Origin: an uncultured Pseudomonadota bacterium
Lineage (GTDB): Bacteria > Myxococcota_A > UBA796 > CAJQPC01
DNA: 64,000 bases
Direction: 5' to 3'
NCBI GenBank assembly: GCA_913060515.1
Contig: CAJXRZ010000002.1
Span: 62,001-126,000, forward strand
Both the position numbers and the translations under genes were made by a program. Each line of letters opens with the position of its first letter. The first letter of the stretch is position 1. Below the pieces are notes generated by a model. That model searched no databases. It was given only the letters and a program-made list of their open reading frames with translations, and was not told the origin of the DNA. Below, one piece after another: positions 8,770 to 18,248 of the stretch.

Positions 8770-10019
8770 GGCTGGTTCTCCAGCGGCCGGAGCAGCTCGA
8801 CGGTTAGCTCGGTGATGCGGCGGCCTTCCACCCCAACGACGGTGAAGCGGGCGCCCTCCCGTTCCAGCTCCTCGCCCTTGTGGGGCAGGTGGCCAAGGGT
8901 GTTGAGCACGTAGCCGCCGATGGTGTGGTACTCGCCCTTGGGCATCGGAAGGCCGGTCTCCTCGCAGAAGTCGTCGATGTCCATTCCGGCGGAGACGGAG
9001 AGCAGCCCTGGGCGGATGCGGGAGACCTCTGCCGAGTCGTCGTCCTCGTCCAGGTCCGCGCCGACCAGCTCCACCAGCAGGTCGTCAAGGGTCACCAAGC
9101 CGGCTACCGTGCCGTGCTCGTCGACGACGATGGCCATGTGCAGGTGCTTCAACTTGAGCTCCCGCAGCAGATCGTCGGCGTTCTTTGTCTTTGGAACGAA
9201 GAGTGGTGGCTGCAGCAGGTCGCGGATCTGGCGCGGTGTGGGGTTCGGCCCGCCCTTGAAGCGCAGCAGGTCTTTGGAGAGCAGGATTCCAACGATCTCG
9301 TCATGTCGGCCCTGGTAGACCGGCAGGCGGGAATAGCCGTTGGCGCTCAGGGTGCTGAGGACCCGCTCATAGGGGGCGCTCAAGGGCAGGGAGACGATGT
9401 CCGGACGTGGGGTCATCAGGCGGCCCACTTGGGCGTCGCTGAAGGAGAAGACCCGATGGATCAGGTCGTGCTCCATGCTCTTGATCGAGCCGCTGGCGAG
9501 TCCTTCGTCGACCAAACGCCGGACCTGCTCCTCTTCCAAGATCCGAGGCTCGGCGTGCTTGGCGCCCAGTGCGCGGAGGGCCAGGTTGGCGATGCCGGTC
9601 AGCACCACGCGAATCGGGGTGATGAGCGTGGCCCAGAGGCTCAGGGGCTTGGCCACGAAGTTGGCGAAGCGCCGCGGCGCGCGCAGGGCGATGGTCTTTG
9701 GGGTGACCTCTCCGAAGAGGATCAACAGTGGGGTGGCGACCAGCAGGTTCAGCCAGCCCATCTCTGGGGCCAACTCGAGGATGATCCCTGCACAGACCGA
9801 GGACAGGCTGATGTTGACCAACTCGTTGCCCATCAGCACGGATGCCAGGGTGCGACGCGGGGTGTCGAGCAGTCGGATCACACCGCTGCCTTGCTCGCGC
9901 AGGCGCTCCCGGTCGATGGCCTGAAGGCTAAACAGGCTGGTCTCGGCGCCAGAGAAGAAGCCCGAGAGGACGATGAGCCCAATCAGCAGCAGGATCTTGG
10001 GAAGCAGCGCGATCAGCAC
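8766..10019 (-). CDS. CNNM/CorC-type membrane protein with CBS pair, paralogue
   Basis: 417 residues with the same architecture as the neighbour: CNNM domain (GFFSGAETSLFSLQAIDR), CBS pair (YSRLPVYQGRHDEIVGIL near the middle, VDEHGTVAGLVTLDDLL) and C-terminal CorC domain (KGEYHTIGGYVLNTLG). The second CBS keeps the acidic DDLLVELVG run typical of the family. The start overlaps the end of thiL by seven bases. Tandem CNNM genes are common; sequence divergence between the two suggests an old duplication. Confidence 0.92.
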   Translation of the reverse strand: MLIALLPKILLLIGLIVLSGFFSGAETSLFSLQAIDRERLREQGSGVIRLLDTPRRTLASVLMGNELVNISLSSVCAGIILELAPEMGWLNLLVATPLLILFGEVTPKTIALRAPRRFANFVAKPLSLWATLITPIRVVLTGIANLALRALGAKHAEPRILEEEQVRRLVDEGLASGSIKSMEHDLIHRVFSFSDAQVGRLMTPRPDIVSLPLSAPYERVLSTLSANGYSRLPVYQGRHDEIVGILLSKDLLRFKGGPNPTPRQIRDLLQPPLFVPKTKNADDLLRELKLKHLHMAIVVDEHGTVAGLVTLDDLLVELVGADLDEDDDSAEVSRIRPGLLSVSAGMDIDDFCEETGLPMPKGEYHTIGGYVLNTLGHLPHKGEELEREGARFTVVGVEGRRITELTVELLRPLENQP

Positions 10020-10942
10020 GGTGCCTCCGTTCCGAAGTGAGACCAGCCAACAGGCCAGGCACGCTGTCCCAGAGTCGGGGGGCCTGAACCCGCTTGGATG
10101 TGACCGATGCAGCTCAAAGAGACCCCAAGGGACTCGCCCAGTGTGCGCACGGCGACATTGTCCTGGGGGCGGGCCGTAAAGAGCAACTCAAAGTCTTCAC
10201 CGAAGCCCACTGCGTCGGCGACCGGGTCGGAACGGTCCATCAGGGCAGCAGGGAGGGGGAGGGAAGTCGGATCGATCTGAGCGCTCACACCGCTGGCGGC
10301 GCAGAGGCGATGAAGGTCCTGACTGAGTCCATCACTTAGGTCCATGCCCGAGGTCACCAAGGCGCGCTCCGCCAAGGCCGGCCCCAAGGTCAGGGGCGGC
10401 ATTGGGCGAAGGAAGGCGCTCAAGAGGGATGCGATGCCGTAGTAGCCACCGGCCGCTGCGCCCAGCTGGCCGCTCACCCAGATCTCATCACCAGCGCTCG
10501 CCCCGCTGCGCAGGATGGGGGCCGCGACAAGCCGCCCACCGAGGGTCGCGCTTAGGGCCTTGGGTCCAGGGCTGCTGCAGGTGTCGCCGCCGATCAGAGG
10601 CACCTGGTTCAGGGCTTGAGAGAAGCCTTGAGAGAAGCCCTCCACCCAGCTGCGGTCCAGGGGCTTGGGCATGGCGATGCTGAGCATGGCCCAGACCCCT
10701 CTGGCGCCCATGGCGTTCAAGTCCGAGAGGTTGGCCATGGCCAGCCGCCAGCCTACGTCTGCGCCCGAGAAGCGCTCGTCCCAGTGAACGCCCTCGATGA
10801 AGGCGTCTTGGGTGAGCACCAAGCCGTCGGCGAGGATGGCCGCATCGTCTCCAGGAGGAACGCGCAGCGTGCTGGCGCCGCCGGGACCCGCGTCACGCAA
10901 CAAGGTGTTTAGTACGAAAGATTCGCCAGGGTCGTCGGGCAT
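10013..10942 (-). CDS. thiL: Thiamine-monophosphate kinase
   Basis: 309 residues. ThiL phosphorylates thiamine monophosphate to the active cofactor thiamine diphosphate with ATP. Signatures are PPGDDAAIL and LTQDAFIEGVHWD (metal/ATP binding), MANLSDLNAMGA, LIGGDTC, MDLSDGLSQDL and VGFGEDFELLF, in the order expected for the PurM/ThiL fold. Length is normal. No other thiamine gene is nearby; the gene sits between the LpoA-like gene and the CorC pair, with 15 bases to the former. Confidence 0.95.
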   Translation of the reverse strand: MPDDPGESFVLNTLLRDAGPGGASTLRVPPGDDAAILADGLVLTQDAFIEGVHWDERFSGADVGWRLAMANLSDLNAMGARGVWAMLSIAMPKPLDRSWVEGFSQGFSQALNQVPLIGGDTCSSPGPKALSATLGGRLVAAPILRSGASAGDEIWVSGQLGAAAGGYYGIASLLSAFLRPMPPLTLGPALAERALVTSGMDLSDGLSQDLHRLCAASGVSAQIDPTSLPLPAALMDRSDPVADAVGFGEDFELLFTARPQDNVAVRTLGESLGVSLSCIGHIQAGSGPPTLGQRAWPVGWSHFGTEAPC

Positions 10943-10957
10943 TAGGCTGACTGAACT

Positions 10958-12805
10958 CTACTCAAGAGGGTCGCCCATATCGCCGATTCGGCGCATTTCA
11001 CCATCTTCGATGGTGAATGCATGCAGAGTTCGCGCCACTTCACGTTGGCCATCGAACTGGTTTCCTCCAGAGGTCGGATTGGACAGTGCGGCGCCGTTGA
11101 GGGCAGCTCGGAAGGCGCCTCTGTCCGGCGCTTGACTGGCCACGGCCACGGCCACGAGCTTTGCAGTGTCATAGGCCGTTGCGTCCAACACACCGGGGGT
11201 CCGGTTGAAGCGGTTCTCGTACAGGCGTACGAAGCTGCCCACAGCGGGGTCCTCGGCGTAGAATGCGTCCACGAATACGCAGCGCTCAACGTACTTTCCG
11301 CCCGTGGCGGCCAGGCGCTCATTGTGCCAGCCGTTCAGGCCGATCAGCGGTACCGGAGTCCCTCGGCCGGGAGAGAAGGAGCCGATGGCGTACTCCTCGT
11401 AGGCCAGGGAAGAGGCGATCATCGCGACACGGCTGTAGCTGTCCGGGATGAAGATCGCGTCGTAGGGGAGGTCCTTGGGCAGCTTGCGGGCGTCCTTGCG
11501 GAAGTCCTTCTGCGTGGGGTCGTAAAACAAGATGGTGTCGACGGTTCCGCCGCGCTTCATGACCTGCTCCACGAAGGTGTCCTTCGCTGCGCGGCCGTAA
11601 GGAGTGTCCGGCGCCATGACGGCGAAACGCCGGGCCATTCGCTGGTCCATCATCTCTTTGAGCAGCCCCATCACTTGCTGCTCAGGGGTCAAGGCCGTCT
11701 GGAAGATCCAGTTTCCGACGTCGGTCTGGTCTGGAGACTGGCTCAAGGAGACCAAGGGAACGGCGGCCGCTTGGGCTTCGGCGACGGCCGGGTAGGCCTC
11801 GTCTTGGGTCAGAGGACCGATGATGACTGCGACGCCGTGCTTGAGCACGAGCTCTTTGAGCTGGGCCTTGGCACCGTCGCCCGTTCCGCCGGTGTCCAGA
11901 ACCACCAGCTTGGTGCCGGTCCCCTCAAAGCCCATCTCCAAGGTGTCCCGGAGTTGACCGCCAGCAGGAGCGTACTTGCCGCTGAGGGGCAAGAGCACCC
12001 CGACGGTCTTGGGGTTGTAGGGGTTGTTGGCGTCGGCCCGCATCACCACCCACTCGGCCGCCCGGATGTAGTCGCTCTCCGGGTAGTTCTGCAGAAGCTC
12101 CTCCGCATGGCGCTTGGCTTGGGCCATGTCGCCGGCTCGAAGGGAGCCCTGGGCCCGCTGCAGCGCGGCCTCGTCTGCGGCGTCGCTCATGTCTGCGAGG
12201 GGCTGGACGACTTCTGGACGCTCGCTCTCAGGGGCCATGTGGGCCAGGCTGCGATCCACGCGAGCGAGGACCTCGGGATCGTCGCTTGCGCCAAGGTACG
12301 CCTGCTCGACGAGCAGCTTGAGTTCCTGCGTCTCGGCGCCTTCCTGCTCGGCTTGGAGGGCCAAGATGCGGTAGCGATCGGCGTTCATCGTAGGAGTCGC
12401 CAGCTCGTCAGGAACCATGCGCAGGGTCGCCATGCTGTTTCCGCTGGCGTGTCCGCTGTCGTAGGCGACCAGGGCCATGCCGAGGAGCGCGGCTTCTTTG
12501 GCTGGGTGCTCGGGCCAACGCTTGGTCACGGCTTGGAAGTGGGCTCGTGCTGTCTCCAGATCACCGTGCAGGCGGCGTTGTTCGCCGGCCTCGAGGGTCA
12601 CGACTGCCATCAACTCCTCGTCCTTGCCTTGGGCCAGGTAGTCCTCGAGCACTGCGATGCCTTCCATGCGGTCGCTCACGGCGAGCGCCCGGGCTTGGCT
12701 GACGATGCTTGGCGCGCTCAGAGACGGGGTGTTGCCTTTGAGGAGTCCAGGGGCGGCGAGTGCAGGCCCAAAGGCCAGCATGATCAGAAGGAGAGTTCGG
12801 TACAT
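10958..12805 (-). CDS. Periplasmic LpoA-like / type 1 ligand-binding protein with TPR-like N-terminus
   Basis: 615 residues. A signal peptide (MYRTLLLIMLAFGPALA) is followed by a helical, TPR-like half (about 30-245) and a type 1 periplasmic-binding fold (about 250-590: TVGVLLPLSGKYAPAGGQLRD, IIGPLTQDEAYPAVAEAQ, PDTPYGRAAKDTF, AIFIPDSYSRVAMI). This is the layout of LpoA-type activators of penicillin-binding proteins and of branched amino-acid receptor relatives. No lipobox cysteine is seen, unlike enterobacterial LpoA. No ABC transporter gene is adjacent, which favours a cell-wall or sensory role over import. Follows dnaJ by 12 bases. Confidence 0.8.
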   Translation of the reverse strand: MYRTLLLIMLAFGPALAAPGLLKGNTPSLSAPSIVSQARALAVSDRMEGIAVLEDYLAQGKDEELMAVVTLEAGEQRRLHGDLETARAHFQAVTKRWPEHPAKEAALLGMALVAYDSGHASGNSMATLRMVPDELATPTMNADRYRILALQAEQEGAETQELKLLVEQAYLGASDDPEVLARVDRSLAHMAPESERPEVVQPLADMSDAADEAALQRAQGSLRAGDMAQAKRHAEELLQNYPESDYIRAAEWVVMRADANNPYNPKTVGVLLPLSGKYAPAGGQLRDTLEMGFEGTGTKLVVLDTGGTGDGAKAQLKELVLKHGVAVIIGPLTQDEAYPAVAEAQAAAVPLVSLSQSPDQTDVGNWIFQTALTPEQQVMGLLKEMMDQRMARRFAVMAPDTPYGRAAKDTFVEQVMKRGGTVDTILFYDPTQKDFRKDARKLPKDLPYDAIFIPDSYSRVAMIASSLAYEEYAIGSFSPGRGTPVPLIGLNGWHNERLAATGGKYVERCVFVDAFYAEDPAVGSFVRLYENRFNRTPGVLDATAYDTAKLVAVAVASQAPDRGAFRAALNGAALSNPTSGGNQFDGQREVARTLHAFTIEDGEMRRIGDMGDPLE

Positions 12806-12817
12806 GGGCAGGCGGGC

Positions 12818-13921
12818 TCAGGCGGGGGGCTCGGAGTCCGAAGAGGCGGACTCCGCGATGTGGGTCGCCAGGGCGCGCGCAAAGGCGGCGCTGGCGGGAT
12901 GCTGCTCGGCATGCAGGCTCTCGGAGTAGCTCTGGAGTGCAGCGCGCTGCTTGGCGTCCAAGTTCTTTGGTAGATCGATCACGACCTTGAAGTGCAGGTC
13001 GCCGACTCGGCGTCCCTTGGCTGCTGGCAGCCCCTTCCCGCTCAGGCGCAGGGTCTTGCCCTGGGCGGTCCCTGGGGGGACCTGGATCTCCGTGTGGCCG
13101 ACCAGCGTCGGGACTGCGACGCTTCCGCCCAGAACAGCGAGGCTGTAGGGCAGGGGAAGATCGCAGATGAGGTCTTCGCCGCGTCGACGGAAGATGGGGT
13201 GCTCGTCCACGTCGACCAGGACCAGAAGGTCACCCGGGACGCCATCTCCCAGACCATCGTGGCCCTTGCCGCGCACCTTGAGCTTCTGACCCGTCGCCAC
13301 GCCCTTCGGGATCTTGACCTTGAGGCGGTCGTTGGAGCCGTGACGGCCTTCGCCGCTGCAGGTCTGGCACTTCTTGATCACGACGTAGCCCATGCCCGCG
13401 CAGCGGCTGCAGCGGGCTCTAAGCAGGCGTCCTGAGCCCTTTCCACTGCCGTTGCAGTTCTCGCAGGTCTTCTTGCCGCCGTCGGCAGCTGCACCCGAGC
13501 CATCACAGCGCCCGCAGCGGACCTGTCGTGCGACCTCCACGACCGTCTCGTCGCCCGTAGCGACCTGAGAGAAGGTCACCCGGTGGCTGACCTTGATGTC
13601 GGCGCCAGGCTGGTTTCGGGGGTTGCGCCCAAAGAGGTTGCCCAGGGTGTCCGTGACGAAGTCTTTGAGCTCATCCGGTGTAGGAGGCTTGCCATCGGGC
13701 TTGTAGAAGGGGCCCAAGCGGTCGTACATGCTGCGCTTCTCGGGGTCCCCAAGGACCTCCCAGGCCTCGGCGATCTCGCGGAAACGCTGCTCAGCGTCGA
13801 CATCCTCCGGATTTCGGTCTGGATGGTACTTCAGGGCCAAGGCCCTGAACGCACGCTTGATGTCATCGGGGCTGGCGGTCTTCTTTACGCCAAGCACATT
13901 GTAGTAGTCACGGCGCGCCAA
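12818..13921 (-). CDS. dnaJ: Chaperone DnaJ (no Gly/Phe-rich region)
   Basis: 367 residues from TTG 13921, preferred because the protein then starts [12 protein letters not shown] like most DnaJs and GGAG lies five bases upstream; a TTG 15 bases earlier is the alternative. The J domain carries HPD (residues 33-35). Four zinc motifs follow: [24 protein letters not shown] and CQTCSGEG. C-terminal substrate-binding domains complete it. The Gly/Phe linker that normally follows the J domain is replaced by a short Pro/Lys/Asp segment. DnaJ stimulates the ATPase of DnaK, encoded 60 bases upstream. Confidence 0.93.
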   Translation of the reverse strand: MARRDYYNVLGVKKTASPDDIKRAFRALALKYHPDRNPEDVDAEQRFREIAEAWEVLGDPEKRSMYDRLGPFYKPDGKPPTPDELKDFVTDTLGNLFGRNPRNQPGADIKVSHRVTFSQVATGDETVVEVARQVRCGRCDGSGAAADGGKKTCENCNGSGKGSGRLLRARCSRCAGMGYVVIKKCQTCSGEGRHGSNDRLKVKIPKGVATGQKLKVRGKGHDGLGDGVPGDLLVLVDVDEHPIFRRRGEDLICDLPLPYSLAVLGGSVAVPTLVGHTEIQVPPGTAQGKTLRLSGKGLPAAKGRRVGDLHFKVVIDLPKNLDAKQRAALQSYSESLHAEQHPASAAFARALATHIAESASSDSEPPA

Positions 13922-13981
13922 GCGAGCTCCGGCCAACGGGGGTGACCTCTAATACACCCCAGGTACGCCGGCCATTTCCTC

Positions 13982-15895
13982 TCAGACGCCCAGGTCTTCG
14001 TCGTCGACCAAGTCGTCGTCGTCCCATTCCTCGTCGTCGTCCCATTCCTCGTCGTCATCGAGCTCCGCGTCCAGGTCATCCAGCTCGGATGCTGCTGCGG
14101 CGTAGATCGACTCGGCCAGGGCTTGAGAGGCCTTGGCCAGCTCGTCGTGGGCTTGTTCGATGAATGCGGGGTCTGATGCATCCAAGGCGAGCTCTGCCCG
14201 CCGGATGGTCTCGGCCAGCGCCTCTTGCTCGGCCTCGCCGAGAGCGGAGCCGTACTCCGCCAAGCTACGGCGGGAGGTGTAGATCAAGCCGTCCAGCTTG
14301 TTCTTGGCCTCGGCGGCTTCCTTGCGGCGCTCATCCAGATCTTTGTACTGCTCGGCGTCGGCGAGCATCTGTTCGATCTCCCCCTCCGAGAGGCCAGAGT
14401 TGGAGACCACGCGCATGGACTGGGCCTTGCCGGTTCCAAGGTCTTTGGCGGAGACGTTCAGGATGCCGTTGGCGTCGAGCTCGAAGGTGACCTCGATCTC
14501 AGGCAGACCACGGGGGGCTGGGGGAATGCCGTGCAGCTCCAGGCGCCCGAGGGACTTGTTGTCCTCGGCCATCTCACGTTCGCCCTGAACGGTGTGCACG
14601 CGAACCATGTCCTGGTTGTCGAGGGCCGTCGTGAAGACCTTGGACTTGCGGCAGGGAATGGTGGTGTTCCGCTCGATGATGGGCTCCACCAGGCCGCGTG
14701 CGACCTCGATGCCCATCGAGAGTGGGGTGACGTCCAGCAGGAGGATGTCCTTGACCTCGCCCGTGAGCACGGAGCCCTGGATGGCGGCGCCGATGGCCAC
14801 AACCTCGTCCGGGTTGACCTCGGTGTCGGGGCCCTGTCCAAAGATCTCCGTGACCTTTTCTCGGATTCGGGGCATGCGGGTCATGCCGCCGACCAAGATC
14901 ACGGCGTCCAAGTCTGCGTTTCGCAACCCGGCGTCCATCATGGCGTTGACGCATGGCGCTTCCAGACGGTCCACCAAGTCTTCGACCACCTCTTCCAACT
15001 TCTCGCGGGAGAGGTTGTACATCAGGTGCATCGGGCCGCCTTCACCGCTGGCGATGAAGGGCAGGTTGATGTCGGTCTGACGGGTGGAAGAGAGCTCGTG
15101 CTTGGCCTTTTCAGCGGACTCTTTGAGGCGCTGCATGGCCACAACGTCGTCGCTCAGGTCAATGCCCGACTCTTCCTCGAAGTGCTCCAAGAGCAGCTCG
15201 ACGATGCGGTTGTCGAAGTCCTCGCCGCCCAGGAAGGTGTCGCCGTTGGTGCTGCGAACTTCGAAGACACCGTCGTCGATCTGCAGTACGCTGACGTCGA
15301 AGGTGCCGCCACCCAAGTCGAAGACCGCCACCTTGCCGTTGCCGCGGCGCTCCTTTCCGTAAGCCAAGGCCGCTGCGGTGGGCTCGTTGATGATGCGCTC
15401 CACCTCCAGACCGGCAATGCGGCCGGCGTCCTTGGTGGCTTGGCGCTGGGAGTCGTTGAAGTAAGCGGGGACCGTGATGATGGCTCGGGTCACCGGCTCG
15501 CCCAAGTAGGCCTCGGCCGTGGCCTTCATCTTGCCCAGGACGATGGCGGAGATCTGCGGCGGAGAGAGGGACTTGCCGCCGGTGGATACCCAAGCATCTC
15601 CCTTCTCAGAAGGCAGAATTCGGTAGGGCACCAAGCTGGCGGTGTGTGCGATCGAGTCGTCGTCGAAGCGACGTCCGATGAGACGCTTGACCGCGTAGAA
15701 GGTGTTCTCTGGATTCGTGACGGCTTGACGGCGGGCCACTTGGCCAACCAGGCGTTCGCCGTCGGTGGCGAAGGCCACCACCGAAGGGGTGGTGCGGCTT
15801 CCCTCCTCGTTTGGAATCACGACCGCTTCACCATCTTCCATGATGCTGACGCAACTGTTCGTGGTTCCGAGGTCGATACCAATGACCTTCGACAT
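13982..15895 (-). CDS. dnaK: Chaperone DnaK (Hsp70)
   Basis: 637 residues from ATG 15895 ([14 protein letters not shown]), the universal DnaK start; an in-frame GTG ten codons earlier is less likely. The nucleotide-binding domain shows [52 protein letters not shown] and VGGMTRMP. The substrate-binding domain starts near [10 protein letters not shown]. The C-terminal tail is very acidic ([15 protein letters not shown]...), longer than usual and without an EEVD/EEVE-like end. It works with GrpE and DnaJ in the same run of genes. Confidence 0.97.
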   Translation of the reverse strand: MSKVIGIDLGTTNSCVSIMEDGEAVVIPNEEGSRTTPSVVAFATDGERLVGQVARRQAVTNPENTFYAVKRLIGRRFDDDSIAHTASLVPYRILPSEKGDAWVSTGGKSLSPPQISAIVLGKMKATAEAYLGEPVTRAIITVPAYFNDSQRQATKDAGRIAGLEVERIINEPTAAALAYGKERRGNGKVAVFDLGGGTFDVSVLQIDDGVFEVRSTNGDTFLGGEDFDNRIVELLLEHFEEESGIDLSDDVVAMQRLKESAEKAKHELSSTRQTDINLPFIASGEGGPMHLMYNLSREKLEEVVEDLVDRLEAPCVNAMMDAGLRNADLDAVILVGGMTRMPRIREKVTEIFGQGPDTEVNPDEVVAIGAAIQGSVLTGEVKDILLLDVTPLSMGIEVARGLVEPIIERNTTIPCRKSKVFTTALDNQDMVRVHTVQGEREMAEDNKSLGRLELHGIPPAPRGLPEIEVTFELDANGILNVSAKDLGTGKAQSMRVVSNSGLSEGEIEQMLADAEQYKDLDERRKEAAEAKNKLDGLIYTSRRSLAEYGSALGEAEQEALAETIRRAELALDASDPAFIEQAHDELAKASQALAESIYAAAASELDDLDAELDDDEEWDDDEEWDDDDLVDDEDLGV

Positions 15896-15952
15896 AGGCT
15901 CAAGTGCTCCTGCTGGTTTTGGCACTCATCTCAACGTCCGCTCTGCAACCAA

Positions 15953-17038
15953 TCACTCTTCCGAGCCGTCGGCATTCAACGCTATAGGTTGTACCTCGTC
16001 TCTCTCTGACACGGGGATTTCAGGCGCTTGCGGCCCGCTTGAAACCGTGACCCTGGCGGCTCGGACCAGCCGCTCATGAAGCTGGTAGCCGGGCTGATGG
16101 ATCAGGGTGATGGTCCCGGCGGGCTGATCGTCTGCCGTGTACCGAATCGCCTCGTGCAGTGTGGGATCGAAGGTCTCTCCGACCTTGCCCCGTCGCTTCA
16201 GCCCCATGCGGTTGAGGGTCTGCTCCAGGTGGCGCAGGACCATCTCAACCCCTTCAATCATCTGCTCAGGGGGGGTGGCGTCTGCGTGGAGCAGAGTCAG
16301 ATCCAAGTTGTCCAGCACCGGCAGGAGCTCTCGGAAGGTGCGGTCCTGACCGAACTGTCGGGTTTCGACCAGCTCGCGTTGGTAGCGCGTCTTGAGACGC
16401 TCCCGCTCCGCATCCATCTTGGCCATCGCGGCGCGTTGCTCGGTGATCGTGGTCTCCCACGCTTCCAGGCGGGCGCGCTGATCCTCCAGCCGCAGGGCCA
16501 TGGTGTCGTAGCCGTCCTGGAGACGTTTCCGGAGCATGCTGAGCTTGATCGCGCGCTTCTTGTGCTTCTCGCCCTCGGCGATGGCCAGCTCCAGCGCTTG
16601 GTGGGACGCCACCAGCTTCTCGTTCAGACTGGCGTTGTCCGATTTGAGGGCGGCAAGTTCCTGCTGGAGCTCCTCGTTGCTGGAGGTCGAGAGGATCTCT
16701 CTGAGCACGGCAGGGTCAGGACCCCGTCCCGCGCCCGAGGCCATGGTCTCGGACTCTGAGTGCATGCTCAGGGCATCGTCGAGCGAGATCTCGATGTCCA
16801 GTGTCTCGTCCGGGGCGCTCTGGGCGATCCGCTCCAGGCTGTCTTCTGCCTGAGCGAAGGTGGCCTGGAGCTCGGCTTGCAGCTCTTCGGTGGCCATCTC
16901 ATCGTCCAAGGTCAGAGCGCGCTGTCCTCGTTGAGGGCCCAGCCTAGCGTCGACGGCGCTGACGGCTGCTTGAAGCAGTTCGTCATCCATCTCTAGGGCA
17001 AACTCGCCCAGATCTTCGTCCTGCTCTCTTCCGCTCAC
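15953..17038 (-). CDS. grpE: Nucleotide exchange factor GrpE with long N-terminal extension
   Basis: 361 residues from GTG 17038, chosen because AAGGGG lies about five bases upstream and the start clears the end of hemW; ATG 17119 would overlap hemW by 32 bases. The C-terminal half is GrpE: a long coiled coil (about 190-265), then ELLPVLDNLDLTL and a beta domain with DPTLHEAI and HQPGYQLHERLVRAA. Typical GrpE has about 180-210 residues; the extra N-terminal 170 or so are acidic and predicted helical, of unknown purpose. GrpE releases ADP from DnaK, encoded next. Confidence 0.92.
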   Translation of the reverse strand: MSGREQDEDLGEFALEMDDELLQAAVSAVDARLGPQRGQRALTLDDEMATEELQAELQATFAQAEDSLERIAQSAPDETLDIEISLDDALSMHSESETMASGAGRGPDPAVLREILSTSSNEELQQELAALKSDNASLNEKLVASHQALELAIAEGEKHKKRAIKLSMLRKRLQDGYDTMALRLEDQRARLEAWETTITEQRAAMAKMDAERERLKTRYQRELVETRQFGQDRTFRELLPVLDNLDLTLLHADATPPEQMIEGVEMVLRHLEQTLNRMGLKRRGKVGETFDPTLHEAIRYTADDQPAGTITLIHQPGYQLHERLVRAARVTVSSGPQAPEIPVSERDEVQPIALNADGSEE

Positions 17039-17087
17039 GGTGCCCCTTGGCTCAGAGAGAGATTGTCCGCCCCAGACCCCCACCCGG

Positions 17088-18206
17088 TCAAGGCTGAGAG
17101 GATTGCAGTGCACTTGCACATGCCCGGGTCAGTCCGTCTGCAAGGGTCCATCCGGCTTCCGCAAGTTGGAGGCGACCGGGCCGCTCCCGCAGAGTCCCGC
17201 GCTCGAGGTGGGGCAAGAGGGCGCGCCGGTCCAGGGAAAAGCCCAACGCCTGCAGCCTGTCCAATGGCACGCCGTCCACGTGTCGGAGGGTGCTGAGCAA
17301 GAGGTCCAGAGCGCGTTGCTCTGGGTCTGGGGTCTCCCAGCTCTCGTAGTGTTCAGGGCCTGCGATGAAGGCCGCCGGGTCCGAAACCCCCAAGGTCCGG
17401 GTGCCCAAGGGTAGGCAGCCATGGGCTCCAGCACCCAGTCCGGCGTAGGGCTGTGCCCGCCAATAGGCCTCGTTGTGGAGGCCGCGCTGGCCGGGCCGGG
17501 CGAAGTTGCTGACCTCGTAGCGGGAGAGCCCGTCGGACTGGAGTCGGTCCAGGATGTGTGCGTAGGCCCGCGCCCAGTCTTCGTCGGGTGGAAGCTGGAC
17601 TCTTCCCCCATCGACGGCGTTGCCCAAGTGTGTCCCTGGATGGGCTGTGAGGCCGTACAAGCTGACGTGTGGCGCGCCCGAGGCCAGGATGTGCGCGATG
17701 TCCTGATCCAGCTCATCCAGGGTCTGACCGGGAAGGGCGAAGATGAGATCCGCCGACCAACTGGCAAAGCCCGCTTCAGAGACGGCCTGCAGGAGCTCCA
17801 GTGCCTCCTCGGCGCTGTGTTGGCGGTGCAGAAAGCGGGTGTAGCGCTCGCTAAAAGTTTGTAGGCCCAGGGACAGACGGGTCACCCCCGCGGCGCGCCA
17901 CTGCTCCAACTTGTCCAGGCTGGTGCTTCCCGGGTTGGCCTCTAGGGTCACCTCGCCGCTTGGAGCGATGGCCTCGATCAGGGCAGCGATCTGCTCAACG
18001 GGGTGCAGGCTGGGGGTGCCGCCGCCAAAGTAGAGGGTGCTCGGGGCAGGGAAGTGCTCCCGAATCCCAGCCCACTGCTGGAGCAAGGCTTGGGTGTAGG
18101 CAGCCTGCGGTGGGTCTCGCTCGACCACCACGTTGAAAGAGCAGTAGTGACAGCGGTGGGCGCACCAAGGAAGGTGCACGTACACGCCATGGGTGGGGAC
18201 GGACAT
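17088..18206 (-). CDS. hemW: Radical SAM haem chaperone HemW
   Basis: 372 residues from ATG 18206; the frame extends upstream but the family starts close to VYVHLPWC, and TATAAC lies six bases before this ATG. The [4Fe-4S] site is CAHRCHYCSF (CxxxCxxC without the fourth cysteine of true HemN), which separates HemW from oxygen-independent coproporphyrinogen oxidase. Also seen: YFGGGTPSLHP, ANPGS, LSLGLQTF, LIFALPGQ and HNEAYWRAQPYAGLGAGAHG. HemW delivers haem to respiratory enzymes. It heads the grpE-dnaK-dnaJ run and is divergent from the M16 peptidase with only about 40 bases between. Confidence 0.93.
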   Translation of the reverse strand: MSVPTHGVYVHLPWCAHRCHYCSFNVVVERDPPQAAYTQALLQQWAGIREHFPAPSTLYFGGGTPSLHPVEQIAALIEAIAPSGEVTLEANPGSTSLDKLEQWRAAGVTRLSLGLQTFSERYTRFLHRQHSAEEALELLQAVSEAGFASWSADLIFALPGQTLDELDQDIAHILASGAPHVSLYGLTAHPGTHLGNAVDGGRVQLPPDEDWARAYAHILDRLQSDGLSRYEVSNFARPGQRGLHNEAYWRAQPYAGLGAGAHGCLPLGTRTLGVSDPAAFIAGPEHYESWETPDPEQRALDLLLSTLRHVDGVPLDRLQALGFSLDRRALLPHLERGTLRERPGRLQLAEAGWTLADGLTRACASALQSSQP

Positions 18207-18248
18207 GGACGCGTTATAGCCGCGGGTCTGCACACACGGACAGCGCCC

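Noticed and set aside
11021-12973. Long open frame (650 codons) antisense to the LpoA-like gene
   Set aside because: The opposite strand encodes a recognisable periplasmic-binding fold with a signal peptide. The antisense product is a low-complexity Gly/Val/His/Leu-rich shadow, as expected from GC-rich codon bias.
14225-16009. Open frame of 594 codons antisense to dnaK
   Set aside because: dnaK is unmistakable on the minus strand; long antisense frames opposite highly biased genes are common at this GC content.
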